Shown one piece after another: positions 45,128-53,921 of a stretch of 64,000 nucleotides of DNA. The number at the start of each line of letters is the position of its first letter. Position 1 is the first letter of the stretch. The notes under the pieces are model-generated. The model ran no database searches. It worked only from the letters and a program-made list of their open reading frames with translations, and was not told where the DNA came from. This DNA is from a bacterium 210917-SL.2.15 (lineage in GTDB: Bacteria; Bacillota; Clostridia; Oscillospirales; Oscillospiraceae), in NCBI GenBank assembly GCA_020555605.1, contig JAJCJC010000011.1, positions 12,833-76,832 on the forward strand, given 5' to 3'. A program made the position numbers and the translations under genes.

Positions 45128-45179
45128 TAGCTCTCTGTTTTATTTTTAAGCAATGCCGATCCAACGCAACAGCCTGCCC

Positions 45180-45408
45180 ACCCGCACCCCTGTCAGCGTC
45201 AGCGGCGCAAAAGGTAAAACCAGTCCGCCCAGCACCAGGGAACCCAACCTCAGGACGTAGATACAAACGAAAAAGGAGCAGCTTTCGCAACGAAAGCCGC
45301 TCCACGTTCTCTTTTTCTTTGTACCGGGCGCGGCACGTTTCTTTTTCTCTTCCAAGAGAAAAAGAAATGCGGGGCGCAAACGTTCCCCCCTCTTCCAAGA
45401 GGGAACCC
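45180..45408 (-). repeat. Long hairpin repeat, right copy
   Basis: Reverse complement of the left copy at about 88% identity. It keeps the inner palindrome (CTTTTTCTCTTCCAAGAGAAA) and the GGAGCGGCTTTCG hairpin with compensating loop changes. With the left copy it brackets the regulator cassette, 1.3 kb from end to end. Confidence 0.8.
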
Positions 45409-45589
45409 CTGCCCCATGTGTAGGGACATCCTCCCTCTCCCCATGGAATGGGAAAAAAATACAAAATCGTAACAAAAGAAAAACAAACCATATTTCCTTT
45501 CTTTCCCTTATTTTTGCACAAAAATCGCCACAAATATCCGGAAATAATACAAAAAAATTTTTTGTTTTGAAATTTTGCAGAACAAAAAC
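45409..45589. other. AT-rich stretch upstream of the M23 peptidase promoter
   Basis: About 180 bases, very A/T-rich from 45460 with several A and T tracts, possibly an UP-type or curved region. No gene seen. Confidence 0.4.
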
Positions 45590-45641
45590 TTGACGAATCG
45601 GCAAAAAGCGTGTAAACTTGCCTTTGTAACTGATTTGTAAC
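45590..45641 (+). promoter_or_regulatory. Peptidase promoter with WalR-like box
   Basis: TTGACG (45590-45595), 17 bp, TAAACT (45613-45618). Just downstream lies TGTAAC-TGATT-TGTAAC (45625-45641), an exact fit to the WalR/YycF consensus TGTWAH-N5-TGTWAH, with a further TGTAAA at 45611. Its position at the start site suits repression. Confidence 0.65.
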
Positions 45642-45723
45642 CATTTCATGTCTGCCGCGCTTCGGCGCGGCTGTGTCCTGTCCGGCCTGCCGGATGGGAT
45701 TGGATTGGAGTTGAATTTCATCT

Positions 45724-47235
45724 ATGGCAGAACAGGTGGAAACCGCCGCGCTTTCCAGCGGCGCAGTACCCGAATCTGACAATCTGATTGTAAAATCCGC
45801 GCTGCTGGCGCGCAGCGCCATCGCCTCGGCTCCCAGCTTTATCCCCGGCCTGTGGCGCTATTACGGCAAAGAGCGCGCCGCCGCTCTGGGCCGCTTCCTC
45901 AAGGAATACCGTCCCCATCCCGCCCTGTATCTGGCGGTGGCGCTGGCCGTCTTCGGCGGCGTCAGTTTCGCCCAGACGCATCAGCTCGCCACCGGCGTGA
46001 CCGTCAACGGCACCTATGTGGGGGCTGTGGCCAACCAGGACGTGTTCCGGCAGGCCAGCGCCTTCGTCCGCACCAGTGCCAGCGAAGCCCTGGGCTATGA
46101 TTACAACTTTGAAAATGAAGCTCTTTCCACCCACCCCGTGATTGTCGCCAACAACGCGCTGATCAGCGAAGAGGCTCTGGTGGACAAGATCTGCGACGCC
46201 AACAACATCGTCAATTACACCTATGTGCTGGAAGTCAACGGCCAGGCCGTGGCCAGCGGCAGCGAAAGCGCGCTGGAAAACGCGCTGAAGGCCAAGCTCA
46301 ACGAATACCGCACGGAAAACACCATTTCCGTGGAATTCACTTCCCCCATTTCCATCAGCCGCGAAATTATCAGCGCCGACGAGCAGAGCAGTTTTGCCCC
46401 GGTGGCGGACGCGCTGGACGCCACGTCCCAGGAGGAAGTAATCTACACCGTGCAGGCCGGCGACACCTGGTCCGAGATCGCGGCCCGCTATGATATGTCC
46501 TCCAGCGAATTGCTGGCGCTGAATCCCGGCTTTGACATCGACAAGATCTGGCTGGGTCAGGAACTGACCGTCAGCGCCGCCGTGCCGCTTTTGAGTGTAA
46601 AGAGTGTGGAGCGCGTGGAATATCAGTCCGCCGTGGCCTATGAAACCGAATGGGTCGATGACAGCTCCATGTATCAGGGCGAAAGCCGCGTGCTCACCGC
46701 AGGTGTGGACGGCGTGGCCAATGTCACCGCCAATGTCACTTGTCTGGACGGCACGGAAACCGGCCGCGATGTGCTCTCCTCCGTCACCGTCACCGGGCCG
46801 GTGACCCGGGTGGTGGCCGTGGGCACCAAGGAGCGGCCCAAGACCATGGCTTCCGGTTCTTTCTCCTGGCCCACCAGCGGACGGTTGACCTCCACCTTCG
46901 GCGGACGCCGGTCCCCCGGCGGCATCGGCTCCACCAATCACAAGGGCATCGACATCGCCGGTTCCCGCGGGCAGGCCATCAAGGCTTCCGACGGCGGCAC
47001 CGTGACCTATGCCGGATGGATGAGCGGCTACGGCTATCTCGTCATCATCGACCACGGCAACGGCTATCAGACCTATTACGGCCACAACAGCAAACTCCTG
47101 GTCAGCGTGGGTACCAAGGTCTACAAGGGCCAGCAGATTGCCAAGATGGGTTCCACCGGAAATTCCACCGGCAACCACTGTCACTTCGAGATCCGCAAGT
47201 ACGGCACTTCTGTGAATCCGCTGAACTACCTGTAA
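45724..47235 (+). CDS. M23 peptidoglycan endopeptidase with LysM and G5-like domains
   Basis: A 503-residue cell-wall hydrolase. A long basic cytoplasmic part precedes a membrane helix (about 68-85). A LysM domain follows (IYTVQAGDTWSEIAARYDMSSSELLALNP), then a G5-like beta domain (about 290-370) and an M23 domain whose zinc ligands are in NHKGIDIAG and HCHFE. Such enzymes cut peptide cross-links for wall growth or cell separation. The ATG is 13 bases after GGAG, a loose fit. The promoter carries a WalR-like box, matching the known control of wall hydrolases. A strong terminator follows. Confidence 0.92.
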   Translation: MAEQVETAALSSGAVPESDNLIVKSALLARSAIASAPSFIPGLWRYYGKERAAALGRFLKEYRPHPALYLAVALAVFGGVSFAQTHQLATGVTVNGTYVGAVANQDVFRQASAFVRTSASEALGYDYNFENEALSTHPVIVANNALISEEALVDKICDANNIVNYTYVLEVNGQAVASGSESALENALKAKLNEYRTENTISVEFTSPISISREIISADEQSSFAPVADALDATSQEEVIYTVQAGDTWSEIAARYDMSSSELLALNPGFDIDKIWLGQELTVSAAVPLLSVKSVERVEYQSAVAYETEWVDDSSMYQGESRVLTAGVDGVANVTANVTCLDGTETGRDVLSSVTVTGPVTRVVAVGTKERPKTMASGSFSWPTSGRLTSTFGGRRSPGGIGSTNHKGIDIAGSRGQAIKASDGGTVTYAGWMSGYGYLVIIDHGNGYQTYYGHNSKLLVSVGTKVYKGQQIAKMGSTGNSTGNHCHFEIRKYGTSVNPLNYL

Positions 47236-47241
47236 GAAATA

Positions 47242-47288
47242 GAAAAGCAGCCCTTTCCCGGCTTACTCCGGGAAAGGGCTGCTTTCTT
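47242..47288 (+). terminator. Terminator after the M23 peptidase
   Basis: AGAAAAGCAGCCCTTTCCCGG pairs with its complement around CTTACT, followed by TTTCTT. Confidence 0.85.
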
Positions 47289-47448
47289 GTCCGCTAAGCC
47301 CGCAAAGCGCCAGCAGGCGGCAACGCGCCATCCGTCCATCGTTTGCTTCGGGATTGCAACGCGGCTTCGGCACAAAAAAAGGGACTTCCATCCCCTTTCG
47401 CGCAAAAAAAGATCGGAGACCCGCACGATTGTGCAGATCCCCGAATAC

Positions 47449-47525
47449 TGGTGGAGAATACAGGACTCGAACCTGTGACCCCCTGCACGTCAAGCAAATG
47501 CTCTAGCCAACTGAGCTAATTCTCC
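47449..47525 (-). tRNA. tRNA-Val, anticodon GAC
   Basis: A cloverleaf on the minus strand: acceptor GGAGAAT/ATTCTCC, D-stem GCTC/GAGC, anticodon loop TTGACGT giving GAC (reads GTC and GTT), T arm with TTCGAAC, and an encoded CCA end. 77 bases. It stands alone. Confidence 0.95.
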
Positions 47526-47642
47526 AAACAGCTTTATTATAGTACAATACCCGCGCAGATATGTCAACACTTTTTTCAAATTTTCTTACTTTTTGTGCCG
47601 CATCCTGCCCGGACGAACACAGCGCCCGGGCAGGGCGGGACC

Positions 47643-48881
47643 TTATAAGACAAAATTGCCGTTTTCAAACACCGTCATGGTCTCGCCGGCCGCGGTGGTG
47701 CCGGTGATGCGCAGATCCTGGGTCCCCACCATAAAGTCCACATGGTTGATGGAGGTGTTCATGCCCCGCGCCTCCAGCTCCGCGCGGCTCATCTGTTCCG
47801 CTCCCCGGATGCAGGGATAGGCCTCGCCGAAAGCGAAGTGACAAGACGCGTTTTCATCGAAGAGCGTGTTGTAGAACAACACGCCGGACTGGGAGATCGG
47901 CGAGTCCCAAGGCACCAAGGCCACCTCGCCCAGGTAGGACGCACCCTCGTCCACGGCGATGGCGTTCTGCAACACCGCTTCCCCTTTTTCGGCGAAGGCG
48001 CGGACAATTTTCCCCTCCTTCAGCTCAAAGCCAAACCCTTCGATCAGATTCCCCTGCAGCGACAGGGGCCGGGACGCATACACCACACCGTTGACTCCGG
48101 TTTTCACCGGCAAGGTGAACACCTCCTCCGTGGGAATGTTGGCGGAAAACCGCACTCCGCTGGTAACGCATGTTTCCGCCCCGCCGGCCCAGAAATGGCC
48201 TTCGGGCAGTTCCACCATCAAATCGGTGCCGAGGCTGTTTTCATAGTGCAGCATGCGGAAGGCGCAGGCGGTGAGCCGCTCCGTGCGGCGCGCCAGCTCC
48301 GCGCTGTGGGCGCGCCAGTTGGCAATGGCGTCGCCGTCGTCCACATAGGCCGCCTGTAGAATCGCCTCCCACAGCCTTTCCATAGCCGCCTTCGTTTCCA
48401 GCTCCGGGAACACCTTCCGCGCCCACCGCTCCGTGGGTACGGAGCAAACGCACCAGGGGAATTCGTTATTGGTTTCCCGCCGCCGGAAGCCCTCCAGGGC
48501 TTTGCCCGAGGCGATCTGGGCGCGCTGGATGCGGTCGGGGTCGCAGCCTTTGAGGTTCTCCGGGTCCGCCGCGTGAATGGCCAGCCAGGCTCCGCCTTCC
48601 GCGGACACCTTTTCAAAAAAGTCCGCCGTCCAAGAGTGCACCGAATCGAACACCTCATCCGCCGCGCGCAGATACTTTTCCCGCGTCAGCGCATCGTCGT
48701 TCCAATTCATGACCACTTCGCGGCAGCCCATATCGTACGCCGCCGCCGCGCACAGCCGGGCAAACCACGCCTGGTCCACCGGGCAGTCGATGGCCAGCAG
48801 CTGCCCCTTCTGCACGTTCAGCCCTTCCTGCAGCAACAGCCGGGCATACGCCTGCTGCCGCTGTGTGAGTGTTTTATTCAT
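47643..48881 (-). CDS. M29-family metallo-aminopeptidase
   Basis: A 412-residue aminopeptidase of the AmpS/PepS (thermophilic metalloprotease, M29) family, which removes N-terminal residues from peptides in the cytoplasm. Metal ligands appear as Glu in IPTEEVFT, Glu in LGEVALV, His in NASCHFAFGEAYP, and His and Asp in INHVDFMVG. It starts at 48881 after GGAAAGG. The length matches the family (about 410). It is followed 90 bases upstream by the flippase gene on the same strand; co-transcription is possible. Confidence 0.93.
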   Translation of the reverse strand: MNKTLTQRQQAYARLLLQEGLNVQKGQLLAIDCPVDQAWFARLCAAAAYDMGCREVVMNWNDDALTREKYLRAADEVFDSVHSWTADFFEKVSAEGGAWLAIHAADPENLKGCDPDRIQRAQIASGKALEGFRRRETNNEFPWCVCSVPTERWARKVFPELETKAAMERLWEAILQAAYVDDGDAIANWRAHSAELARRTERLTACAFRMLHYENSLGTDLMVELPEGHFWAGGAETCVTSGVRFSANIPTEEVFTLPVKTGVNGVVYASRPLSLQGNLIEGFGFELKEGKIVRAFAEKGEAVLQNAIAVDEGASYLGEVALVPWDSPISQSGVLFYNTLFDENASCHFAFGEAYPCIRGAEQMSRAELEARGMNTSINHVDFMVGTQDLRITGTTAAGETMTVFENGNFVL

Positions 48882-48973
48882 ATGAAAAGCCTTCCTTTCC
48901 GCCATATGCTATACTATTTATTGTTATGGTATTCTCCCAGTTTGCGCAGCATGGGCACAAACCATGCACGTCT

Positions 48974-50599
48974 TTACAAATGCAGAAGAATTGCCAAACG
49001 CAGGATCTTATCGCCCATGGGCAATTCCCGCAGTTCCCGCCTGGAGAAGCAGTGGGACTTGAGCAGGACCAGAGCATAGACCGCCACAGCAGCCACAAAA
49101 GCCGCCGCAAAGGCCGGAATCATCATCCCAGTCAGCTTTATGAGCAAAGCGTAGACCCCCCAGCACACCGCGCCCATGATCAGCGCGCACAGCAGCGGAA
49201 TCACAAAAATGGCAGCCACATTCCAGCGGTAGCGCAGCAGCCTGGATACCGCACGGCAGTTCAGCAGGCACACAATCAGCGGGAAGATCACATTTCCCAC
49301 CAGCAGCGCCCATACGCCCCAACCTGCATAGAGCATCCCTACCACCAGCGCGATGTGCAGTACCAGGGAAACCGCGCTGTGCAGCACCGGGACAGACATA
49401 TGATTCGTACCCTGAAGAATTGAGGTGGTGATGGTGGACAGGGCGTAGAACACCGCCGCAGAGGAACCGGCCTGCAGCAAATGAGCCGCCATGTCATGAT
49501 AGCTCCCCAGGGAGGGAAACAGCAGCGCCATGATCGGGTCGGCCAACACCGCCAGCCCCACGGCACAGGGAAAGGCAATGGCCATATTGAACTTCACGGT
49601 GCTGGTGATCTTGTGGCGTACCTCCCGTCCCTCACGCTTAACATGAGAGGCCACGATACTGGGCATCAGCGTCATGGCCATGGCCGTGGCAATGGACACA
49701 GGAAGATTCACCATCTGGTTATATTGGGTGTTGAACACCCCCTGCATGGAGGTTATAACGCTGCTGCTTAGATCCGTGCCGTTCATAAAGCGGCTGAAAA
49801 GCACATCGTCGATGGTGTAACCGATCTGATAAATAGTCTGGCTGAACACGATGGGCAGGATTGTCAGCGCCAAAGCTCGGGCAGCCAATGCTGAACCTTC
49901 ATCCTGCCCGCTGACGTCCCTCCGGGCGCGCAGGCGAATCTCCGGAACGCGCCGCAACATGTAAGCGGCCATAAACAGGAAAGACGTCACCGCTCCAGCC
50001 AGAGTACCCAGAGTACCGCCCATAGCTCCCCAGGAAGAAGCCTCCTCTGTGGCTCCGTATACGTTTATCAGCGCCCAAGCGGCCACAATGCTGATCACCG
50101 CGTTAAAGCATTGGTCCACTACCTGGGATACGGCAGTGGGTACCATGGTGCCGCTGCCCTGGGTATAGCCCCGCATAACCCCCAGAAAAGCGAACAGGAA
50201 CGACGTAGGCGCCAACACCCGCAGCGGGCGGTGGAGTCCCGCGGTGCTGTAAAGCCCCTCGAGCATATCCGCGCCGAAATAGAGCAAACTAAAGGAAAAC
50301 ATGCCCATCACCAGAGCAAACAGCAACGCTATAGCCAACACACGGGCGGCATTACGCCCCTCTCCCCGGGCCAGACGGGCAGATACTACCTTGGACACTG
50401 CCGTGGGCAAGCTCATGGAAGAAAGCGTCAATGTGACGGTATAAATTCCAAACGCAACAGAATAAACGCCGTTGCCCCGGTTGCCCAGCAGGTTCGCCAT
50501 GGGGATGCGGTACAAAAAACCGATCAGTTTGGTGAAGATGCCCGCCGCGGCCAGAATGCTGCCCTGCAGCAGAAGTGTATTCTTTGTTTCTCTCGACAT
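48974..50599 (-). CDS. MOP-superfamily lipid flippase (SpoVB/MurJ-like)
   Basis: A 541-residue membrane protein with about 14 helices. The start LLLQGSILAAAGIFTKLIGFLYRIPMANLLG is the signature of the SpoVB/YtgP branch of the polysaccharide-transport family. Members flip lipid II or undecaprenyl-linked sugars for wall synthesis; YtgP (Amj partner) is the lipid II flippase in Bacillus. Whether this copy serves vegetative or spore wall is not visible. It has a clear promoter at 50677-50705 and diverges from a HAD gene. Confidence 0.92.
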   Translation of the reverse strand: MSRETKNTLLLQGSILAAAGIFTKLIGFLYRIPMANLLGNRGNGVYSVAFGIYTVTLTLSSMSLPTAVSKVVSARLARGEGRNAARVLAIALLFALVMGMFSFSLLYFGADMLEGLYSTAGLHRPLRVLAPTSFLFAFLGVMRGYTQGSGTMVPTAVSQVVDQCFNAVISIVAAWALINVYGATEEASSWGAMGGTLGTLAGAVTSFLFMAAYMLRRVPEIRLRARRDVSGQDEGSALAARALALTILPIVFSQTIYQIGYTIDDVLFSRFMNGTDLSSSVITSMQGVFNTQYNQMVNLPVSIATAMAMTLMPSIVASHVKREGREVRHKITSTVKFNMAIAFPCAVGLAVLADPIMALLFPSLGSYHDMAAHLLQAGSSAAVFYALSTITTSILQGTNHMSVPVLHSAVSLVLHIALVVGMLYAGWGVWALLVGNVIFPLIVCLLNCRAVSRLLRYRWNVAAIFVIPLLCALIMGAVCWGVYALLIKLTGMMIPAFAAAFVAAVAVYALVLLKSHCFSRRELRELPMGDKILRLAILLHL

Positions 50600-50676
50600 G
50601 CCTGTTCTCCGCCCCGCGCCGGTTCAGAGGGCCGGCACAAAGGGTTTTCTTTGATTTTCAATAATATTGACGTTTC

Positions 50677-50705
50677 ATTGTAGCATAATTCGGAGAAAAT
50701 GCCAA
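50677..50705 (-). promoter_or_regulatory. Flippase gene promoter
   Basis: Minus strand TTGGCA (50700-50705), 17 bp, TACAAT (50677-50682). Confidence 0.65.
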
Positions 50706-50810
50706 CTGTTGCATTTCCCATTGCGCTGCGGGCCCTGCCTTTTTATGCTGAAAAAAACGATTTACACTTCCGAAATATTGTATCAATAATTATATTACAT
50801 GATGTTTCTC

Positions 50811-50839
50811 TTTACCTTTTCCAAGAAACGGTGTATACT
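50811..50839 (+). promoter_or_regulatory. Promoter of the HAD gene at 50944
   Basis: TTTACC (50811-50816), 17 bp, TATACT (50834-50839), about 100 bases before the start. The 344-base gap between the divergent genes holds nothing else that I can support. Confidence 0.6.
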
Positions 50840-50943
50840 GAGCAAAAAATGGGCCGCAGCCGTCCTTTCCGGCGATGCCGCGGCGGCGCAGGGAGCCAAG
50901 CTCCCCCGCTTGAAGCAAAGAAGTTTTGAAAGGAGCGCTGACT

Positions 50944-51597
50944 ATGACGACGCCCGCCGGCGTTATTTTTGATATGGACGGCACACTGCTCGACTCCATG
51001 TTTTACTGGAACCAGGTCCCCGCGGACTGCCTGCGCCAGATCTACGGCAGGGAGCCAAAACCCGATCTGATGGATCGCCTGAAAGTGATGACCCTGCGCC
51101 AGGGCTGTGACTGGGTGCGCCGGGAATACGAGCTCTCCGCCGGTGCTGATGAGATCCGCGACGGCATCAATGCCCTGATGAAGCAGTTTTACACCAAGCG
51201 CGTGCGCGTCAAGGACGGCGCGCGAAGCTGGTTGGAGCAGCTGCAGAAGCAGGGCGTGCCCATGGTGATCGCCACCTCCACCGACCGGCCGCTGGTAGAA
51301 GCGGCGCTGGAATACACCGGCTTGGCCCCATTCTTCTCCGCCGTATTCACTTGCACCGAGGTCGGCGCGGGCAAGGCCAAGCCCGATGTGTACGAAGCGG
51401 CCCGCGCTTTTCTTGGCACGCCCAAGGGCGAGACCTGGGTGTTCGAGGACGCCCTTTTCGCCATGCGCACCGCCAAGGCCTCCGGTTTTTTACTCGCCGC
51501 AGTATACGATGCCTCCCAAGCCGCACTGCAGCAGGAGATTCAGGCCCTTTGTGATCTTTACATCCCCGCCTTTTCCGCTCTTCCGTATCCCTTCTAA
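50944..51597 (+). CDS. HAD-superfamily hydrolase (beta-phosphoglucomutase-like)
   Basis: A 217-residue phosphatase-like enzyme: motif 1 FDMDGTLLDS with the nucleophile Asp, an alpha-helical cap (subfamily I) in residues 20-80, motif 2 IATSTD, Lys of KAKPDVYEAA and motif 4 FEDALFA. It resembles phosphoglycolate phosphatases and beta-phosphoglucomutases; the substrate is open. The ATG at 50944 lies eight bases after AAAGGAG; a TTG six codons upstream would include that site in the coding region. Confidence 0.9.
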   Translation: MTTPAGVIFDMDGTLLDSMFYWNQVPADCLRQIYGREPKPDLMDRLKVMTLRQGCDWVRREYELSAGADEIRDGINALMKQFYTKRVRVKDGARSWLEQLQKQGVPMVIATSTDRPLVEAALEYTGLAPFFSAVFTCTEVGAGKAKPDVYEAARAFLGTPKGETWVFEDALFAMRTAKASGFLLAAVYDASQAALQQEIQALCDLYIPAFSALPYPF

Positions 51598-51744
51598 ATG
51601 CAGTTTCTTTGGACAAAAGACGGCTGGTGTACAAATTGCACAGCATGCTTTTCGTCGGAATGGCAAAAAGAGAACGAAATCCCGCCGCTTTGCCGCAAAA
51701 AAACAACAAAATTTTGATTTTCTTCCTGTTTGTGCGCAAAAAGA

Positions 51745-51773
51745 TTGCACAAAAGGTTGATTTATGATACAAT
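51745..51773 (+). promoter_or_regulatory. Promoter of the radical SAM gene
   Basis: TTGCAC (51745-51750), 17 bp, TACAAT (51768-51773). The leader to the start is about 145 bases. The 51598-51744 stretch holds no gene or clear terminator. Confidence 0.65.
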
Positions 51774-51921
51774 AAGTGGCCAATAATGTAAAAAAGACTT
51801 TTGCCGGAACGGCTCTGCAGTCTCAGATGCTGTATTTTTTGTAAAAGTTCGGGAAGCGACGCGCGCTCCCGGTTGACAGATAGAACACACGCAACGTTTC
51901 AGAAATGAGGGAATTTGAATT

Positions 51922-53367
51922 ATGGCAACCACAATGGATACTCTTTCGCACAAGGCCCAGCGCGCCGCCTTCGGCGTGGCGCTGGACATGGCGCTCAAAC
52001 ACATTGAGAAAGACACCAGCAAAGGTCTTCTGGACGTGCTGGATATTTCCCAGAAATTCATGGGCGACACCTTTAAGAGCGAAACCTTCGAGGCGATCCG
52101 CGCCTATATCGGCAACCCGGAAAACAAATGGATGCAGTTTGTGGACCGCCACCTGCACCGCCTGCACCCCAACGTAATCAAAACCACCGCGCTGAACCTG
52201 GGCTTTGAGGCCGCCTTCCGCGGTACCAAAACCATTCGCAAAATGCGCAAAGAGCACCACTGCAACATCCCCTGGCTGATCCTGATGGACCCCACCGCCG
52301 CCTGCAACATGCACTGCACTGGCTGCTGGGCCGCCGAATACGGCCATGGCCACAATCTGACCTTTGAGCAGATGGACGACATCATCACCCAGGGCAAAGA
52401 ACTTGGCATTTACTTTTATATGTTCACTGGCGGCGAGCCGCTGGTGCGCAAGAAGGACATCCTCCGCCTGTGCGAAAAGCACTATGACGTGGAGTTCCAC
52501 TCCTTCACCAACTCCACCCTGATCGACGAGGACTTCTGCAAGGAATGCGTCCGGGTGGGCAACCTGTCCTTTTCGCTGAGCCTCGAGGGCTTTGAGGAAG
52601 CCAACGACGGCCGCCGCGGCGCCGGTCATTTTGACAACGTCATGAAAGCCATGGATCTGATGAACCAGTACGGCCTGATCTACGGCACCTCCGTGTGCTA
52701 CACCCGCGCCAATGCCGAAGTGGTCACATCCGACGAGTTCCTGGATTTGGAGATTGAAAAGGGCTGCATGTTCTCTTGGTATTTCCACTTCATGCCCACC
52801 GGCAACGGCGCCTCTCCCGATCTGATGCCCACGCCGGAACAGCGTAAGTATATGATCAAGCGCATTCGTGAGATCCGCGCCAACGAGGGCGGCAAGCAGA
52901 TCTACACCATGGACTTCCAGAATGACGGCGAGTTCGTGGGCGGCTGCATCGCCGGCGGCCGGAACTATTTCCACATCAATTCCAACGGCGATGCCGAACC
53001 CTGCGTGTTTATCCATTACTCCAACGTGAACATCAAGGATCACACGCTGCTCGAAGTACTCAAAAGCCCTCTGTTCATGGCTTATCACCGGGAACAGCCC
53101 TTCAACCGCGACCATCTGCGCCCCTGCCCCATGCTGGAAAATCCGCAGATGCTACGCAAAATGGTGGAAGAAAGCGGCGCCCATTCTACCGACATGGAGT
53201 CCCCTGAAAGCGTGGAGCATCTGTGCGCCAAGTGCGACGATTATGCCGCCGCATGGGCGCCTGTGGCCAAGGAAATCTGGGCCGGACAGAAGCACAAAAA
53301 GCCCAGTTACACCAACTACGACCCCGCTCAGGAGCGTGGTGTGTTCCAGGAAAAAATCGACACCTGA
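51922..53367 (+). CDS. Radical SAM protein with helical N-terminus and C-terminal Cys-rich region
   Basis: A 481-residue radical S-adenosylmethionine enzyme. Residues 1-115 are helical and unlike the core. The iron-sulphur motif is CNMHCTGC (C128, C132, C135), then FTGGEPLVRK for SAM binding. The C-terminal part has extra Cys (GGCIAGGRNYFHINSNGDAEPCVF, CPMLENPQ, CAKCDDY) like the SPASM cluster region of peptide- or lipid-modifying enzymes. The family is common in Clostridia, but I know of no proven reaction. No precursor peptide gene lies beside it. Own promoter and terminator. Confidence 0.88.
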   Translation: MATTMDTLSHKAQRAAFGVALDMALKHIEKDTSKGLLDVLDISQKFMGDTFKSETFEAIRAYIGNPENKWMQFVDRHLHRLHPNVIKTTALNLGFEAAFRGTKTIRKMRKEHHCNIPWLILMDPTAACNMHCTGCWAAEYGHGHNLTFEQMDDIITQGKELGIYFYMFTGGEPLVRKKDILRLCEKHYDVEFHSFTNSTLIDEDFCKECVRVGNLSFSLSLEGFEEANDGRRGAGHFDNVMKAMDLMNQYGLIYGTSVCYTRANAEVVTSDEFLDLEIEKGCMFSWYFHFMPTGNGASPDLMPTPEQRKYMIKRIREIRANEGGKQIYTMDFQNDGEFVGGCIAGGRNYFHINSNGDAEPCVFIHYSNVNIKDHTLLEVLKSPLFMAYHREQPFNRDHLRPCPMLENPQMLRKMVEESGAHSTDMESPESVEHLCAKCDDYAAAWAPVAKEIWAGQKHKKPSYTNYDPAQERGVFQEKIDT

Positions 53368-53379
53368 TCGTTTATTGAC

Positions 53380-53415
53380 AGGAGGAAGGACTGCTGGCCC
53401 TTCCTCCTGCTTTTG
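53380..53415 (+). terminator. Terminator after the radical SAM gene
   Basis: AGGAGGAAGG pairs with CCTTCCTCCT, followed by GCTTTT. Confidence 0.75.
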
Positions 53416-53422
53416 GTTTGTG

Positions 53423-53454
53423 AAAAAGCGCCGCTCTCAGGGCAGCGCCTTTTC
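53423..53454 (-). terminator. Terminator after the DUF805 gene
   Basis: On the minus strand AAGGCGCTGC pairs (two wobbles) with GCGGCGCTTT, followed by TTTC. Confidence 0.65.
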
Positions 53455-53465
53455 TTCATAAGATT

Positions 53466-53825
53466 TCACAACCCCCCCGTCGCCTTGGGATCGGGACCAT
53501 AGGCGTTTTCACCATAGTCCCCAAGGCGGCAAAACCACACCAGCAGGATGATCGGCCCTGCTACCGGCACCAGGATCAGCAGATACCACAGGCCGGATTT
53601 GCCGATGTCGTGCAGCCGGCGCACCCCCAGCGCGATGGTCGGAATCAGGATCGCCAGATCATAAAGGTAGTAGAGATAATAAAATACGGGAATCCTGTTC
53701 ATCAAGACGTTCAATACGATCAGAAGGATGAAATTTATCAGCATAGCATACCAGAACGCCGCCCGGCGGGCGCGCCCATGGAAGCAGACGTACTTCTTCC
53801 AGAAGTCCATGTAATAGTGCAGCAT
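53466..53825 (-). CDS. DUF805-family membrane protein
   Basis: A 119-residue membrane protein with four hydrophobic helices. It shows the family signatures CFHGRARRAAFWYA near the N-terminus and ALGVRRLHDIGKSGLWYLL, then a G-N-YGPDPKA end. Members have unknown function and often lie beside envelope genes. The ATG at 53825 follows AAAGGAGG. A nitroreductase gene lies about 95 bases upstream on the same strand. Confidence 0.88.
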   Translation of the reverse strand: MLHYYMDFWKKYVCFHGRARRAAFWYAMLINFILLIVLNVLMNRIPVFYYLYYLYDLAILIPTIALGVRRLHDIGKSGLWYLLILVPVAGPIILLVWFCRLGDYGENAYGPDPKATGGL

Positions 53826-53921
53826 GAAAGGTCCTCCTTTGCTCTTTTGCCCCCGCACCCATGCCGGCGGCAGAAAGGACGCTGCCGCCAGAACAGCATC
53901 CTTTCCCCTTTCGCGCAGCGT

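Noticed and set aside
44126..45721. Several frames of 60-250 residues inside the hairpin repeats
   Set aside because: They are translations of the structured repeats (rich in Phe, Lys and Arg) and exist on both strands; no start sites.
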